From Jannaschia seohaensis (GTDB lineage Bacteria; Pseudomonadota; Alphaproteobacteria; Rhodobacterales; Rhodobacteraceae), in assembly GCF_900116765.1 (NCBI RefSeq), contig NZ_UETC01000004.1, positions 124,001-188,000 on the forward strand: DNA of 64,000 bases, in the 5' to 3' direction. The notes below the pieces were generated by a model that saw nothing but the letters and a program-made list of their open reading frames with translations, was not told the DNA's origin and did not search any database. Below are positions 63,033-64,000 of this stretch, in pieces. A program made the position numbers and the translations under genes. Numbering within the stretch: the stretch's first letter is position 1; every line of letters starts with the position of its first letter.

Positions 63033-63989
63033 TCACCCTTTGACCGCCCCCGCCGTCAGGCCAGACACGATCTGACGCTGGAAGATCATCACCAGCAGGA
63101 AGAGCGGCGCCGTGATGCTGACCGCCGCGGCTACGGCCTCGACCTGGTCGGTGGTTGTCGTCTCGCGGTTGAAATAGCCTGCGATCGCCGGGACCATCGT
63201 CTGGTTCGACGCATCCAGCAGCAGCGAGGTCACGAGGAAGTCGTTATAGGCCAGCAGGAAGCTGAACAGCCCGGTCGTGATCACACCCGGCCACATCACC
63301 GGCATGATGACCCAGCGGAAGGCCTGGAAATGGGTGCAACCGTCGACGCGAGCGGATTCGTCCAGGTCCACGGGAATGTTCTGGAAGAAGCTGCGCAGCA
63401 TCCAGATGGTGAAGGGCTGGTTGATCGAGACCAGCACCGCGATCACCGCGAGGGGTTGGCCATAGAGGGTCGGGGCGTTCTCGCCCAGGATCGGGGACAG
63501 GATCTCGGCGGAGTTGATGAAGACCGGCAGATAGCCCGCGACCAGCACCGAATGGGGCAGGGCGCGGAACACCAGCGCGATGATCAGGATCCAGAAGGCA
63601 AGTGTCGAGCCCGAGCGCGCCAGCCCATAGCCTGCCAAAGTCCCAACCGTCAGCGAGACGGTCACCACGCCCACCGTGACGATGAGCGAGTTGCGGAAGT
63701 TCTCGTAGAAGGCGTTCTCGACCCAGACGGCCTGATAATGCTCCGTCGTGATCCCCAGGATTGGCTGGCCCAGCGGGCCCAGCAGACCCTCCAGAGGCGC
63801 GGCGACCAGCGGCAGAAAGAAGAAGAAGCCGATCACGAAGAGCGTGCCGAAGCCCAGCGCGACGACGGCCCAGTTGAAGATCCGGTGCAACGTGCCCTCT
63901 GCCACGGTCATCGGCATCAGCAGTTTCGTTGCGGCCTTGATCGCGAGCCACGCCAAGGCGATCCCCAGCACGATGTCCACGATCGACAC
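63033..63989 (-). CDS. carbohydrate ABC transporter permease (MalG type), start at window edge
   Basis: A 318-residue permease with six or more helices. The EAA loop (ARVDGCTHFQAFRWVIMPVMWPG) and QPFTIWMLRSFFQNIP are typical of MalG-like permeases of sugar importers. The first usable start is GTG 63989, but the frame stays open to the end of the window, so the gene may begin beyond it. Other transporter genes should lie to the right. Confidence 0.9.
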   Translation of the reverse strand: MSIVDIVLGIALAWLAIKAATKLLMPMTVAEGTLHRIFNWAVVALGFGTLFVIGFFFFLPLVAAPLEGLLGPLGQPILGITTEHYQAVWVENAFYENFRNSLIVTVGVVTVSLTVGTLAGYGLARSGSTLAFWILIIALVFRALPHSVLVAGYLPVFINSAEILSPILGENAPTLYGQPLAVIAVLVSINQPFTIWMLRSFFQNIPVDLDESARVDGCTHFQAFRWVIMPVMWPGVITTGLFSFLLAYNDFLVTSLLLDASNQTMVPAIAGYFNRETTTTDQVEAVAAAVSITAPLFLLVMIFQRQIVSGLTAGAVKG

Positions 63990-64000
63990 GCCATTGCCAT

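Noticed and set aside
1-64000. CRISPR array
   Set aside because: No regularly spaced direct repeats and no cas genes were seen; the tandem RTX codons at 870-1160 are protein repeats.

Overview
The window looks like a chromosomal segment of a GC-rich alphaproteobacterium, most likely Rhodobacteraceae (Roseobacter group). Reasons are the TRAP-type sugar-acid cluster, small proteins common in that family (DUF1178, DUF2244, DUF2256), the lone ctaD, malate synthase G, the short type-2 argC, and three copies of a family-typical GC-hairpin repeat. This placement is inference from gene content; no rRNA is present.

Layout. (1) 1-1455: 3' part of an RTX calcium-binding protein, ended by a strong hairpin. 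(2) 1456-4551: a decayed mobile island at the 3' end of tRNA-Cys. It holds a major-capsid C-terminus, a prohead-protease N-terminus, an intact GIY-YIG protein and the last 42 residues of an integrase. (3) 4790-5956: class III CoA-transferase. (4) 6043-24305: a large catabolic locus. A leftward operon carries a TRAP transporter, two PhyH-type dioxygenases, a UxaA-type dehydratase, Gfo/Idh/MocA and shikimate-dehydrogenase-like enzymes, a beta-hydroxyacid dehydrogenase and two exporters. A divergent GntR regulator follows, then a rightward operon (SDR, VOC, IlvD/Edd dehydratase, FAH hydrolase, 2-hydroxyacid dehydrogenase). Dehydratase, SDR and FAH hydrolase together suggest a non-phosphorylating sugar-acid route through 2-keto-3-deoxy and 2,4-diketo acids to pyruvate plus a small hydroxyacid. 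(5) 24414-32880: housekeeping genes: HDAC-like deacetylase, glutathione peroxidase, DUF1178, SDR, modABC, DUF2244, ctaD, lipB, tRNA-Leu(GAG). (6) 33031-34463: a broken secreted-type repeat protein with an in-frame stop and a frameshift.

(7) 34891-42426 is the most striking part. A leftward four-gene operon (acyl-CoA synthetase, fused 2-oxoacid dehydrogenase E1 alpha/beta, lipoyl E2, a dedicated acyl carrier protein; no E3) diverges from a complete [FeFe]-hydrogenase. The hydrogenase has all four N-terminal Fe-S sites, intact L1-L3 H-cluster motifs, and an extra C-terminal domain that looks NTF2/SnoaL-like. An FnrL-like palindrome lies between them. I read this as a candidate anaerobic pyruvate/acetate/H2 module, unusual for this group.

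(8) 42492-64000: mostly ordinary chromosome: hypothetical protein, plsC-type acyltransferase, SDR, pepN, photolyase plus DUF2256, glcB plus a GlcG-like protein, a class I amidotransferase, an ATP-dependent DNA ligase/exonuclease locus with an interposed esterase, fliG, argC, a lipoprotein, an SLC13-type transporter, a YmdB-type phosphodiesterase, and the 3' part of a sugar ABC permease at the edge. No CRISPR array, rRNA or intact insertion sequence was seen.
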